Source: Gnetum montanum
Taxonomy: Eukaryota > Streptophyta > Gnetopsida > Gnetales > Gnetaceae
NCBI GenBank assembly: GCA_015680685.1
Contig: MNCI01017751.1
Location: 351,131-394,592, forward strand
Length of the DNA: 43,462 nt
Reading direction: 5' to 3'
Part shown: piece by piece, positions 29,407-40,389 of the stretch
Numbering within the stretch: position 1 is the first letter of the stretch
How the letters are laid out: every line of letters begins with the position of its first letter
The notes under the pieces: generated by a model
Database searches by the model: none
What the model was told of the DNA's origin: nothing
What the model saw: only the letters and a program-made list of their open reading frames with translations
Position numbers and translations under genes: made by a program

Positions 29407-31335
29407 ACTAAATGAAAAATCATCCTTGGGTTCCTTACAAAATATTGGGAAGGTAAGGGATTATTGACTGAATGACCATTGATGGTGGAATGGGGTGACA
29501 GACTCAATGTGCCCGATGAACGGATCAACAATACAATATATGACATCATTAGTGTTCATGACCACAAGGGTGAACATTGTACATATATGACATCCAACCT
29601 TATTTGGTAGATGAAAGAGAAGGAGAGAGAAAAATAATAAGGCATGCTGCTACCGATGCCAAGATTGCACCTTCTGTTGTTTATCCATAGCCACGCCACA
29701 AATCTTGCTCCTTTTGTGAATGCTCCAGTTCCGATCCATCTTGAGTGTTTCCTCTAGGCCCAGTCCATTATTGTATGATCATCATTTGCACACACAGCAT
29801 GGTCACAAATGAGTGAGGGTAGATAAATCACAATGCAGTTGATACCTTGCCTCGATGTAAGGTGCATTGGCTATGTTGTGGTTATGGCAGATATTGATTC
29901 TAGAGATTCAACACTAGTGACTACCTAAGGTGTAGGGGTTAGGAAAAATTGAAAAATTTGTGCCTAGACCCCCATGACTAAGAGTGAACCTCCAATAGTG
30001 ATAGGATGGAAAAAGAGAAGCAATAAGAAAGATGGAGAAAATTCAACAATGGTCACTCTAATAAAATGGATGTCATGGATGGGGATGAAACAGAAATTTT
30101 GTTGATTGCAGGAATGTGCTAAGAAAAAGAAGTTAACAAATGCACCAAAAAGGAATGCTAGTGGGCCCTCCCCAAAGTAGGCTCATGCCATTGATGCCCT
30201 AATAGACCCATAAACCAAAGAGTCCGTAGGCTCTAGGAATGTCATTTGGAAGCAAGAGTTAAAAAATTACCCACAAGAACTTACCAAGGAAAAACAATGC
30301 ATCAACCAAGATACATACTAATGATAAAATTAGCAATGAGGTGAAAAATGGAAAAGAAAGGTGGGGAGGAGGGAATGGAATGGAAACCCAAGAACAAGGT
30401 TGTGTAAAGTCCCTTGTGTGTGTTTCATGGTTAATGTGACTAAGTAGAATTCATTCCAAATCTAGGCTCAACAAACCACATTCAATGACCTTGCATCAAC
30501 ACATTTGACCAACCTATCCTCTTGAAGCAACAAGAATCCCTCTACAAAAAGTCACCACCATTTCGAGGAGCGTGAGATGGACAATCAGGAAGCAAGAAAG
30601 GGCCTTAGTTAGAGGGAACCTTTAGGCATGGTTAACATGTCTTTCTAGTGCCATAACTAGTGCATGTAGCCTAAGTTCATTATTGTGTCTAAGGGGTGTG
30701 CTTTGAATTCTCACTTCTCTTCTTTTTTCTCATGAGAAGCACACCATACAAAGACTTATTTTTATGAACTCAACTTCTGGATATTTGATGAATGGCAGAA
30801 TGGCGGAAAACCCAAGGAAAAAGTATCCAAGTACTCAAGAGAATAGCCTACACAAATACATTGAATCCCCTTGAAGTCACACCCTTTTCATCCTTTGAGT
30901 ATTTATTTAGTTTGAGAAATACCCAGCCACCAATTTGTTAACAATTTAATTAGAGAAAGGGACTGTATAGTTCCAAGCCAAGGGAGACCATAGGATTTTA
31001 TGGATGCATGAACAATGTGGTCTCACTGCCTGTTTAATCAAAAGAATCATACCTTAACATCAACATCATATTTCAAAGGTAAAAACCAAAACATTAGTAA
31101 TCAATATGGTATCATTCATGCCACCATCATGAACACTTATTAGGTGAGGAAAAAAATAAAGTAATCACACAAAGAAATGGTAAAAATGTGAATGATGGTG
31201 TAAAACAAAAAACAAAAAAAAAAGATTAAAGAAATGTGAAAAAAATATGTAAAAAAAAATTTAGAAAGAACTGAGGGCCTTCAATGATTAGCAAAGGTGG
31301 CCATCTCTCCCATGACTAAGTTGGAAGGAGGAGAT
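29407..31335. other. Spacer between pol and 3' LTR of element D
   Basis: About 1.9 kb with no recognised domain. On the plus strand a stop-broken coding-like phase runs through about 29950-30320 (for example KKRSNKKDGENS and NVIWKQELKNYPQELTKEKQ) and continues weakly to about 30900. It could be a decayed antisense frame or a nested LINE ORF1 fragment. I cannot decide. A-rich simple sequence lies at 31200-31260. Confidence 0.35.
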
Positions 31336-32500
31336 CTAAAATAATGAGCAAGATTGCCCACCTACAGAGGTAGCATATGTTTTGACTGTTCTAAACTCAT
31401 GGAAAGGTTTTGTTTGTTGCACGTTGACTAACAGTCTCTTATCTGGGCTCTCAGGTTTATATATGGTCATGGCCCCTAAAAGAAAAGTTGCATAGATAAT
31501 GTAAGGTCCTTTTCATAGTGTTTGAAATTTAGTACGATGTGACACATGTGTGGGGTTCTAGTAGAGAACCTTATCTCCTAGCTGATACTTAACTTTTCTA
31601 ATTTTTAGGTCATGATGTTGTTTATTAAATACCTTGTGCAATTCATTAGATGATAGGGTAGCTAGTCGATTCTCATATAGCAAATTAAGAGTCATCAACC
31701 TTTGTTTTTGTGCTAGATCAAGGTCAAGGTTGAGGTCACATGCCATGGCTAGTGTACGAAGCTTAGTTTGGATAGGGAGCATTGGAAGTTTTCCATGCTC
31801 TTGGTATGCCTGAAGAGCATTGTTCAATTTAGTGCTCCAGTCTCACCTATACTTGCTAATGGTTCGGGTTAGTATCTTAGTAATCTCCCTTTTGGTGAAC
31901 TTGGCTTGACCGTTTGCTTGGGGGTGGTATGGTGTAGTTAATTTATGCTCAACCCCTAAGTGTTGCATTAACTTCTAAAAAGTTTCACTTGTGAAGTGTG
32001 TACCATTGTCTGAAATAAGTGCACGTGGCACACCAAACCTATTGAAAACTTGTTGTTGAACAAATCGTGCAGCTATAGATGATGTGCAATCTTTAATGAT
32101 AGCTGCTTCAGCTCACTTCGTTAAGTAGTCTATGGCAACTATGATGTAAGATTTTCCATTAGACATTGGTGTAATGAGCCCCATGAAATAAATCCCCCAA
32201 ATGTTGAAGGGTTTTAACTATTGAATCCATTGTTGCAGATCCTCCATTCTAGCAGTCATTCCCCCATCACGTTCACAGTGCTCACAAGATTGAATGAACT
32301 GATGGGTGTCCTAGAACAAGGTGGGCCAATAATATTCTGTAAGCAAGATCTTGATGGCCGTTTGTCTCCTAGCATAATGACCCCCACAAGGGCCCTCATG
32401 AGTGTCTTGGAGAACTCTTAGTTGATCTCTATTGGGAACACACCATCGAACCAAGCCATCGGGACATACCTTGTAAAGTTGTCAATTGATCTCCATAAAG
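31336..32500 (-). pseudogene. Integrase of element D
   Basis: The core starts near 32205 with PFNIWGIYFMGLITPMSNGK and then IVAIDYLTK. The Asp of WGIDFMG is Tyr here, so the active site is damaged. The later part (31827-31558) holds ALQAYQEHGKLPMLPIQTKL, a region with DLAQKQRLMTLNLLYENR, and HHDLKIRKVKYQLGDKVLY. A tail after the stop continues to 31336 in phase and includes KGPYIIYATFLLGAMTIY, similar to the GPY/F-like end. Confidence 0.75.
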
Positions 32501-32784
32501 TACTTGGCTCTATGAAGAAACTGTTGTTTCTTATTAAGGTCTAGCTTTTGTGGTGTTTGTTGGGTAAGGAGATAGGTAAGAATGTTACTGTACCAGTTTG
32601 TCTCCATGGGTGATTGGTTATTCACTACACCGACAAAGAGGAACTCATTAGGAAAATGATCGAAAATTGGATACTCATCCTTTTTGCTATCCTAGTGCAA
32701 CCAAGATAAATGATCAGCAACTACATTCTCAATGCTTTTGCTATCGATCATTGTTAAATCGAACTCTTGTAGGATTACTAGCCA

Positions 32785-33339
32785 TCATATAATACGGGGG
32801 CTTACCATTGGCTTATTCATGAGGAATCGAATTGCACTATGATCTATGTGTATGAATACTTTGTATCCTAATACATAGTGTCCAAAATTTTCTAGTGCAA
32901 ACACTATAGCCATTAATTCTATTTCTGTAGTAGTGTAGTTAAGTTGTGCACCAGCTATGACATCTAACTGTGTAAGTACAACTCCTAAGGCATAGTCGGA
33001 TATGTCAATTATGACATGGAACGGGTTGGACCAGTCAGGAGCTTGTAGAATGGCTGCTTCTACTAGATTTTGTTTCAGAGTTTGGAAAGCTAGTTCACAT
33101 TCCCTAGTCCACTTGAAGGGTACGTCCTTTTTCATTAGCTGTACCAATGGTTTGGAAATCTTTGAAAAGTTCTCTATGAATCTCCTATAGTAGCCATTGT
33201 ATCCAAGGAATGATTGAATGTCTTTGATAGTTTCTAGTTGACGGGTAATTCGTTGGATGACTTTGATTTTCTTCAGGTCTACCTCTATCTCTGTATGTGA
33301 GATTTTATGCCCAAGTACTACACCTTCTTGGACCATCAA
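32785..33339 (-). pseudogene. RT connection and RNase H of element D
   Basis: The segment is open for 184 codons: IQSFLGYNGYYRRFIENFSK, FKWTRECELAFQTLKQNL, then RNase H with FHVIIDISDYALGVVLTQ, QLNYTTTEIELMAIVFALEN and VFIHIDHSAIRFLMNKPM. The catalytic Asp, Glu and Asp positions are present. A short block before QLNYTTTE (the strand usually ending YASR) is missing. Confidence 0.85.
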
Positions 33340-33399
33340 ATGGCTCTTTTTCTAGTTGAGCCTCAAGTTAGTTTCTACACATCTTTTTAGCACTTGCTC

Positions 33400-34050
33400 T
33401 AACCAGTCCAAGGCTTGATCAAAGTTTGCTCCATAACTAGAGAAGTCATCCATAAAGACTTCCACACCATTTCCTATCTATTTTTGGAATATGATTAGAA
33501 CTAAGCGTTGAAACATTGCAAGGGTATTGCACAAGCCAAACGACATTTTTTTGTATGAAAACGTTCCCTAAGGACTGGTGAACATAGTTTTGGTTTGGTC
33601 TTTTGAGACTATTTGTATTTGGTTGTACCCACTATATCCATCTAGAAAACTATAATAGCGATGCCCTGCGATTGTGTCTAAGACTTGGTCAACAAATGGC
33701 AATGGAAAGTGATCCTTGAATGTTACCATGTTTAGTAGCCTAAAATCTATGCACATCCTCCATTTGCCTCCCTTTTTAGGCATGATTACTAAGGGGCTAA
33801 CCCATTTGCTATCAGAAATGGGGTATATGAACCCAACCTTTAGAAGTTGTTCNCTAGTTAATTCTAGATATGACCAAGAGAAGGCTTTTGACCACTTGTT
33901 TATTACCTTTAGCAGACTCTCTTTTTGTTGTGGAGCAAGTCTTGCATTGATGATTATCGATTTTCCATTCTTAAGGAACGTGTACTCCATACTACTAGGT
34001 AATGGTTTTACCTCTAGGGGCTCTTGTTTAAATTTCTTAGGAATTTCCAA
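33400..34050 (-). pseudogene. Reverse transcriptase of element D, catalytic box kept
   Basis: The domain contains LLKVGFIYPISDSKWVSPLV, WRMCIDFRLLN, FPLPFVDQVLDTIAGHRYYS and FLDGYSGYNQIQ. After a TAG (normally Trp) comes GTFSYKKMSFGLCN, then VFMDDFSSYG with both aspartates at 33459-33442. Compared with the family, roughly 40-50 residues between SWSYLEL and EQLLKVGF are missing. The missing block coincides with the ambiguous base at 33853. Confidence 0.85.
33853..33853. other. Ambiguous base inside the D reverse transcriptase
   Basis: This N lies in the codon between LELT and EQLLKVGF. About 40-50 residues expected there in this family are absent. Confidence 0.9.
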
Positions 34051-34311
34051 CTTCTCCCAATTAATGTTTTTGAGGTTAGGACTTGGAAGTTGGTGGTGGA
34101 CTTGCTGTAATGCGTCTATGCTATCTATATAAGCACAAATGAAACCCTCAGTTAGTTACATGCATATAAGTGAGCTGCTTTCTTGATCAGCTGTCAGCCA
34201 CTGGGTGTCTTCTTGTCATGTGGCTGCTACATACAGGCACCTTTGTATATTGGTCACTTGTGCACACTGATTTCTTGCAGGAAATGTTATACTTTGCACA
34301 ACCCATGATCT

Positions 34312-34947
34312 CTACACGCAATTACACCATGTGTCACTATATGCGATGCATGGAACTTTCTTCTTCTTGATCTTTCTAAAAGTATTTTCCTTAGATATTT
34401 CTAGGAAAATATTGTGGATTCCTAGGTATGCATCAATAGTGCTTAGCCATGCCATTCCCATTATGATTGGGAAATCCCCCTTATTGTTTTTCACTTGGAT
34501 AACTAGGAAGTCAGTTGGATACGACCATCCACAAATAGTGGTAACAATGTCCTCCACTAATCCCAAGGGAACAGTGATGGATTGGTTGGTAAAATCTAAA
34601 TGGATGTTGCTCTTTTCTAATGGAGGTAGGTTCTAGGCCTTGTACATTTCTTAGGATATTAGGTTGACACCGGAACCTGAATCCAAAGGAGCTTTGCATG
34701 GCTCATTCCTAGTGATCTGTAGATATATTAGGGGACTCCCAGGATCAAAGAACTTCCTAGGAATGTGGCCAGATTTGATCCAATTAGTAATGACATGTGT
34801 TAACATGATAGTATGTGTTGAATGCAGTGTTAGGCTCAAAGGGGGCTCTGAAGCTTTGTTTGATATGGAGACGTCTAGAGACTTAGCCGCTTGTGGTTGC
34901 AAAGGCTGAGTTGGACCATTGGTTTTGAAGAAAGGTCTTTTCTTCAT
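34312..34947 (-). pseudogene. Aspartic protease part of element D
   Basis: Before the stop at 34653-34651 the frame reads CKAPLDSGSGVNLIS, with the active-site Asp at 34683-34681 in the form D-S-G. After it, IVTTICGWSYPTDFLVIQVK and FPIIMGMAWLST give the usual second half (the flap region and the ILG-type motif). The protease would release gag and pol products from the fused polyprotein. One stop divides the domain. Confidence 0.75.
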
Positions 34948-35358
34948 GCAGTTGTTATAACCAATAGTAGGTTAAGGATTAATAGCCCTTGTGGCATTGC
35001 ATTGCTATGGCTGAGTAGGGAGTTCACCTTGCATTGCTGGAGTAGGTGGTAGTAAAGCTATTGGTGGGAGAGATGCACCTGGATTTGAAGGATGGTAGAC
35101 TTATGAAATATCGCCCCTAGGAGAGGGAGTCTTATAGTATTCGCAGGCTTGGTAGTAATGTTGAGGAGTAATGTGACCAACAGATTCATGTGGAGAGATT
35201 GGGTGTTGTACATAATATCCATATGGGTCAGGTTACTGGTAAGGATATTGTTGCCTTGGTGGTGGCATTCCCCATGATTGTGGGTGCTGCCACTATTGAT
35301 GTTGCTTAATTGGTTATGATGGAGTTCCACTTGGATAATATGTTAAAGGTTGGTGGAA

Positions 35359-36426
35359 CTACCCTGGGTTACCTTGGCGATAAGGTAACCGTCGGGATGT
35401 TTGTTGTTTGTTTAATTGTGGATTAAGTGCATACACCTCAAACTCTTGCAGATGTGAGATCATAGGGCAACATCCCTTACAATGGTTGTATTGACATATC
35501 TTGCATCCACTATCATCATCTATATATGAGTCCACAACCTCTTCAATAATAGCAACTTTACGCTTACCCTTGTTATGTGCAATTTTTACTTCTCTCTTTT
35601 TTCTTTTGTCATGATCACTACCTCGCTCTCTAGACTCCTCTACTACTTTGAGAATAGTTTGAAACCTACTATCCAGGGAGTCCCACATTTGGTCTACATT
35701 TTCTGATACTTCTGATGTTAACTTTTGGATAGGCAAGGTTTTCCTATTCACCATCTCTTTGAGTGGTGACTCTTCCTCATCCTCACAAAATATTACTCCC
35801 TTCTTTTGAAGGGAAGGATCTCAGTTATATTCTTTCACACTCTCTCTCTTTCATAGCTCACCTTCTTCCTTAGCAACTTGCTCCAGTAGTCTATGAATTT
35901 GATGGGACCTAAGCTCGGATAACCTTCATTAGGCTTAAGTCCCAAGGGTTCTTCTCGTTTCATGCCTAAGCCCATCTACGAGATGGCATAGTTAATCCCG
36001 CTGCGAATAACCATGGCCAGGACAATGGTGTAATAGTGCATAATAGTGGCCCATGGCAGCATCCAAGGGTTCATGACTTCCTTGTTTCCAACCTTGGATT
36101 TTCTTTCATAGGCTAAGGGAGTACATTTGGTACTTATCGTTGAATAATTCTAACATAGTACTCCACCTACGAATGGATTCTGGTTCTAAGGATTGGTACC
36201 AGCTTTTAGCTTCTTTTACTAGTGTCTGTGTGAACAACTTAAGTTTTTGCCACTTCTTTTCTATGCTTTGCAAGGCACACGCATCATGAAATACTTTTAA
36301 GTGATTTTGAGGATCAGCGTTATACCCTCCTTTGAATCGTGGGATGTTATTCATGTCTAACCTCTTGATCCTACTATTTTTTTGGTGCCTTGTTGGAACT
36401 CTCATAGCCTTAGTTATGTCTAGCAT
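35359..36426 (-). pseudogene. Gag part of element D with zinc knuckle
   Basis: 36426-36106 carries the gag core: NIPRFKGGYNADPQNHLKVF, then EAKSWYQSLEPESIRRWSTM and FNDKYQ. 35754-35359 carries a basic stretch (DHDKRKKREVK) and a zinc-binding motif CKICQYNHCKGCC (C84, C87, H91, C95/96 of that segment, about 35505-35463). This motif binds RNA in gag proteins. A Pro/Gln/Tyr-rich linker follows towards the protease. Confidence 0.75.
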
Positions 36427-37452
36427 GCTTTGAGTAGCGAGTAGGGGTTCATCATGATCATCTCATTTGTGGCGTCTATGGTGCCTATGCTATTCCCTAC
36501 TCTCCCTTCTTCTATGTCGTGATTCCCTAGAGCACCCTTGTCCTTTATCTTGGCTATTTCATCTATGACTTCTAGTTTGTTTACCCTCATCCTCACGATC
36601 TATTTCTCTATGGCTATGTTCAAACGCCAAAGGAGAGGGTGAAGGAGATGATGAAGGTGAAGAAGAAGGAGAATCACCACCATGATGGTGTCTACTACCT
36701 TCTCTTCGGTGGTCTCTACCTCAATCGTGATTGCAATTAGAATGTCCATCCTTTTCATGTGTCCTTGTTCCTTTTTCAAATACTTTGTGTTCGTTGGTAT
36801 TAGCACCTAGGTTATGAATAGTAGAATGAAGGTTCTAATACAAAATCCCTTGGCCAAAGTCAAGGGGAGGAACATCATTATGTGGGTGACTACTTGAGGC
36901 AGATTCATCACACTTAATTTTGCTTAAAACGTGGGGGGCATCCTTGGACCATTTTCCCTTCAAAGACTTATGGTGTCTCTCTTGTTGCAAATCCCTTTGA
37001 CATTGTGCCTTTATGGGATAATAGTCTCTCAAATCATAGTCCTACGCAATGTATTTTGCATGTAAGTGTGGCATGCCTATTCGTGTGAGAGCACGAAGAA
37101 GCATGCTTGGGACTGAATGGTCTGGAGGTAACACTGTGTTACCTTTGAAGTCACGCCAATGCAGCTGTTCATCTTGATGGAGAATAAATGTGAAGTTGGA
37201 TACATATTCATCAAGATGAATATACACCACACGAAACTGTTGAGGGATTGGTGGATCAACATCATGTGTATTATGCCACTGATTGCTTCTTGTGTTAGTC
37301 CTAGGCGGTGAAGTGCTTTTGTGCAAAGAAGAAGAAATCTTTTCTTGTTCAGTGTGAAATTTACTATTATCTTTTCCTTAACCAACCATAAGGGTTCATT
37401 TCAATGATGTGAATGATTTCCTAAGTTCAACTTAGCACAGAAACAACTAAGT

Positions 37453-37470
37453 CCTCGGTAACGGTGCCAA
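37453..37470 (-). other. Primer-binding site of element D (Athila/Tat type)
   Basis: Next to the LTR end CTCATCA the minus strand reads TTGGCACCGTTACCGAGGAC. The usual Athila/Tat site is TGGCGCCGTTGCCGGGGA. The differences are all G to A, which is C to T on the other strand. The match identifies the upper LTR as the 5' LTR. Confidence 0.8.
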
Positions 37471-38281
37471 TGATGAGCGGTGAGGTACCCCTATGCTCAA
37501 CCATACGAATATAAGCATTTCACACATGATCCAGTCGAATTCCAAGGACTAAGTTCTTATGCACCTTTGTGAAACAATAATGGGTTGGTTAATCATTGTC
37601 TTCCCAAACTTACTTGTATGTCACGGTTGTATGGTTAAGTAACTTGAGGCATATGATTTTTATGGCTTTTATGTGTTTTATATCCTATGCTAGTAAAGAG
37701 GGAAAGAGAGATAACTAAGTAACTAATCTAATTTAATTACTCATTAACTAAGTCCTAATTACTCCTAACACTAGTATTCGTTCCCAAAACTTGCTGTACA
37801 CATCCTAAACTAGTGCAATGTTGTTGGGATTACCAAATGCTAATCGTTATTAGGTTACCAAGCGCTACACGCATGCTCGAAGCAGTCGTACTGAGTGCAA
37901 TTAACTAAGAGAGTTGTAGGGTGAGAAAAATCATTAATCAACTAGGAAAGCATTAAATAATAATTAACATTAATTAATCTATTCTGAATGCTACAAGGTT
38001 TATCATAAAGTTCATCTTTATTGCTGTAAAAAAAGTGTGCTTAGGTACGTAATGCTCAAATAAAGATCTGTCCACTCTATGACTCTTATTGCGGGCACAC
38101 AGAAATAATTCTAACTCTGGAGGGAAAAAATGGCAAGAGTTTGGCTAAGGAGCTAACTATTTAATGTGAAAACCAAGGGTGTCGCCTCTTATTTATAGGC
38201 ACAGAGACAGGCCCCGATATCGAGTATCTAACATCACATGGTTGGATCCGATATCACGGGATGCGATATCGTGGTTCATCA
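37471..38281 (-). mobile_element. 5' LTR of element D
   Basis: This 811-bp LTR starts TGATGAACCACGATATCG and ends CTCATCA before the primer-binding site. The TATA box TATAAATAAG is at 38197-38188. The U3 is very short, about 85 bases, and filled with GATATC-centred palindromes. Confidence 0.88.
38188..38272 (-). promoter_or_regulatory. LTR promoter of element D: TATA box behind GATATC palindromes
   Basis: On the minus strand three GATATC sites, two of them inside the longer CGATATCG, lie in the 70 bases before TATAAATAAG. One of the flanks includes CCCGTGATATCGG. GATATC is its own reverse complement. The 3' LTR keeps the arrangement with an added site. A regulatory role is inferred from position. 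Confidence 0.5.
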
Positions 38282-38712
38282 TTAACCATTACCAAAAAAC
38301 TTCATGGTCCTAATTCCTTATGAGATACATTAAAACTATAGGTAGGCTTGTTAGTGAGGCTTTGTCTCTTTGACTTGGTGCATCACCTCTCTTCATAGAG
38401 TGGGATTTAGGACTAGTTATTCATATCTTATGATCATTTCTTATTGTGGAGTCATGCTATCTTGAATCATGTTGTATTTTGGTTGTCATGCATGTGTGCA
38501 TTTATATGTCCTAGGTATTTTATGTGTGTGTATTGCCTAAGGTGTTTTTAGTATGCTTCTAACCATTATATAATGTGTGCTATGATTTTTATGATACTTG
38601 TAAGTGCTATGAACATTAAGGTATAGTCCATCTTGAGTTTTCCCTCCTTTCCTACTTGATTAGGACTCTTAGGTGTTGTCATATAGTGCTTTTCAAGGAT
38701 GGTACTATAACA
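38282..38712 (+). mobile_element. Part of the 5' LTR of element E
   Basis: The sequence ends ...CTATAACA directly before TATCAGAGC (38718-38726), the core of the tRNA-Met primer-binding site, so it is the end of a plus-strand LTR. Its beginning is not visible in the window as a continuous piece. Element D inserted at its left edge, so the first part is probably left of 28576. Confidence 0.5.
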
Positions 38713-38732
38713 CTAAATATCAGAGCTATGGT
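38713..38732 (+). other. Primer-binding site of element E (tRNA-Met type)
   Basis: CTAAATATCAGAGCTATGG compares with the usual TTGGTATCAGAGCTATGG. The first bases are changed, but the core TATCAGAGC is intact. Confidence 0.6.
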
Positions 38733-38812
38733 TTGTGGTTCATGATTTTTGATTGTGGGTTTTTGCTCATGATGGAAGATTATGCTTGTGATTCATACAG
38801 ATAGTTGTTACT

Positions 38813-39960
38813 ATGATCCAAAAGAAGAACAAAGTGAGCCTCAATCCCAACATCGTTCCTTCTGGTCCCAACCCTAACAATGAACTAGTTGGGGATGACA
38901 AATTAGAATGTTGGGTCATAAGAAAGTGCATTAGGAGATGCATGAGGATGTGCATGAAGTCAAATATATGAAAAAAGATGATGAGGTGCCTTCTAAGAGG
39001 AATAATGATGATCCTCTTAAAAAGATATAGAAGCTATGGAGCAAGTTGTTAAAGATCAATTTTATGGTTCTTAACCACTTGTTTACTATTGAGTGGATGA
39101 AAATGATCCATGAAATTATGGATATAATGGTTTTTCCCTACCTACAGAAGATAAATTTAAATATCAAGCATAAGCTCTATGTGAACTAAAATTTTATGCT
39201 ATGAAACTATATAGAGTAGATCAGGGATGTTATTAATGATATCCAAGTCTCTATGAGGGGCATCCTATAAAGGTTGATGATTCTAGAGGCAAAGAATGAG
39301 ACACTTGAGTACTAGTTGGCTATATAGGTGAAAGTAATTACATTTAGATTTGGATGTTCTACCTCCAAATTCTAGGCCAAAGAACCCAAACCATATAAGA
39401 GTGATCATGACGAAAAGCTCATAGATGCGTTTCTCTATGAGATAGAGTGGTTCATATAGATGAATGAGTATCTTAAGGATTCCAAGATTAGCATCACTTT
39501 CTAATTCTTAGGAAAATTTACTCAAATTCAGAGGCTTAGTATCATCTAGGAGATGAAGTTTTAAATAAATCAAAGATTAGTGGATACATGGAAAGAGTTT
39601 AAAACTAAATTGATTAATAACTTCTATCCAAGAAATTTCATTAACAAGCATTGTGTAAATTTTAGAAGATCTAGAAAATTAGAAAGCTAAAGGATTATAT
39701 GAGGAAGTACCAAGACTTGGTATTACAAGTCCTTGACATTAACAAGATGGATAAGTATTAGTTATTTTTTAATGAGTTAAAGCTCTAGGTCCAACGGAAA
39801 ATTAAAACCTATAATATCATAACTAGAGGGAGATGGTTAAGTTGGCTTCTAGCTTAGTGATTGATTCAAAAACTAAAAAGTAGAAGAAGAATGGAGTTGA
39901 TGCATCTCAAAGTAAGGAGAAGTCAGGTGGTAGATATGGAAAATTGTTAGAAGGAGCTTT
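38813..39960 (+). pseudogene. Gag region of element E, decayed
   Basis: The ATG at 38813 opens IQKKNKVSLNPNIVPSGPNP and continues acid-rich for about 45 residues. Further gag-like text with many stops and frameshifts follows to about 39950, including phrases such as LKDYMRKYQDLV near 39690-39720. The position, about 90 bases after the primer-binding site, supports gag. No zinc knuckle was found. Confidence 0.45.
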
Positions 39961-40389
39961 GGTATTGGCTTTCAAGGTCTATGCCCAACCATTACCCCTA
40001 GTTTCCAAGCTTTTTAGCAAGGTAATGAAAAATGTTAGACTCCAAAAGATCACAATAGATTTGGAGATAAGTGTCTATGCTTTGGAGGACTGATAAACAA
40101 CCATCTAGGACATGTAGACATAATGTGCTTCATCTACTTCAGAAATCATGTTGCTTGAGATTGTTATTAGAACCCTAGATGAAAGGGGTTCAAATGGTCA
40201 CTAATGATTAAACACTCAAGTATGAATCACATGCTTAATTGTGAATAACTAAGATGAATGAAAATGGATAGAAGATTGGAATGTTTTGTGTGAAGCAAAT
40301 CTCTTAAAGCTTGATGAAATTCAACAAAATGTTCAAGGAGAGCAGTTAAAGTAAGAAGCCAACTTGAAATTAATATAAATAGTTTTGAT

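Larger units (their letters stand above)
31336..37389 (-). pseudogene. Gag-pol polyprotein of element D, one phase throughout, point stops only
   Basis: From the ATG at 37389, about 60 bases inside the primer-binding site, to the TAG at 31338-31336 all recognisable domains lie in the same reading phase. These are gag, the zinc knuckle, protease, RT, RNase H and integrase, covering 6054 nt or about 2018 codons. Stops are single substitutions, most often TAG in place of Gln (for example NPG*FHQP at 35361-35359) and a few TAG/TGA in place of Trp. Gag and pol are therefore fused without a frameshift signal. The copy is dead, but its structure is well preserved compared with element C. Confidence 0.85.
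28576..38281 (-). mobile_element. Element D: full-length Ty3/gypsy element with LTRs, PBS, PPT and target duplication
   Basis: The element is 9706 bp. LTRs at 28576-29396 and 37471-38281 share starts (TGATGAACC) and ends (CTCATCA). Flanks are TTAAT (28571-28575) and TTAAC (38282-38286), a 5-bp target duplication with one change. The primer-binding site lies next to the upper LTR and the polypurine tract next to the lower one, so the element is on the minus strand. Coding order is gag, protease, RT, RNase H, integrase, as in all Ty3/gypsy elements. The RT box VFMDDFSSYG and the TGGCxCCGTTxCCG binding site point to the Athila/Tat side of the family. LTR differences are mostly transitions, by eye of the order of 10%. 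Confidence 0.92.
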
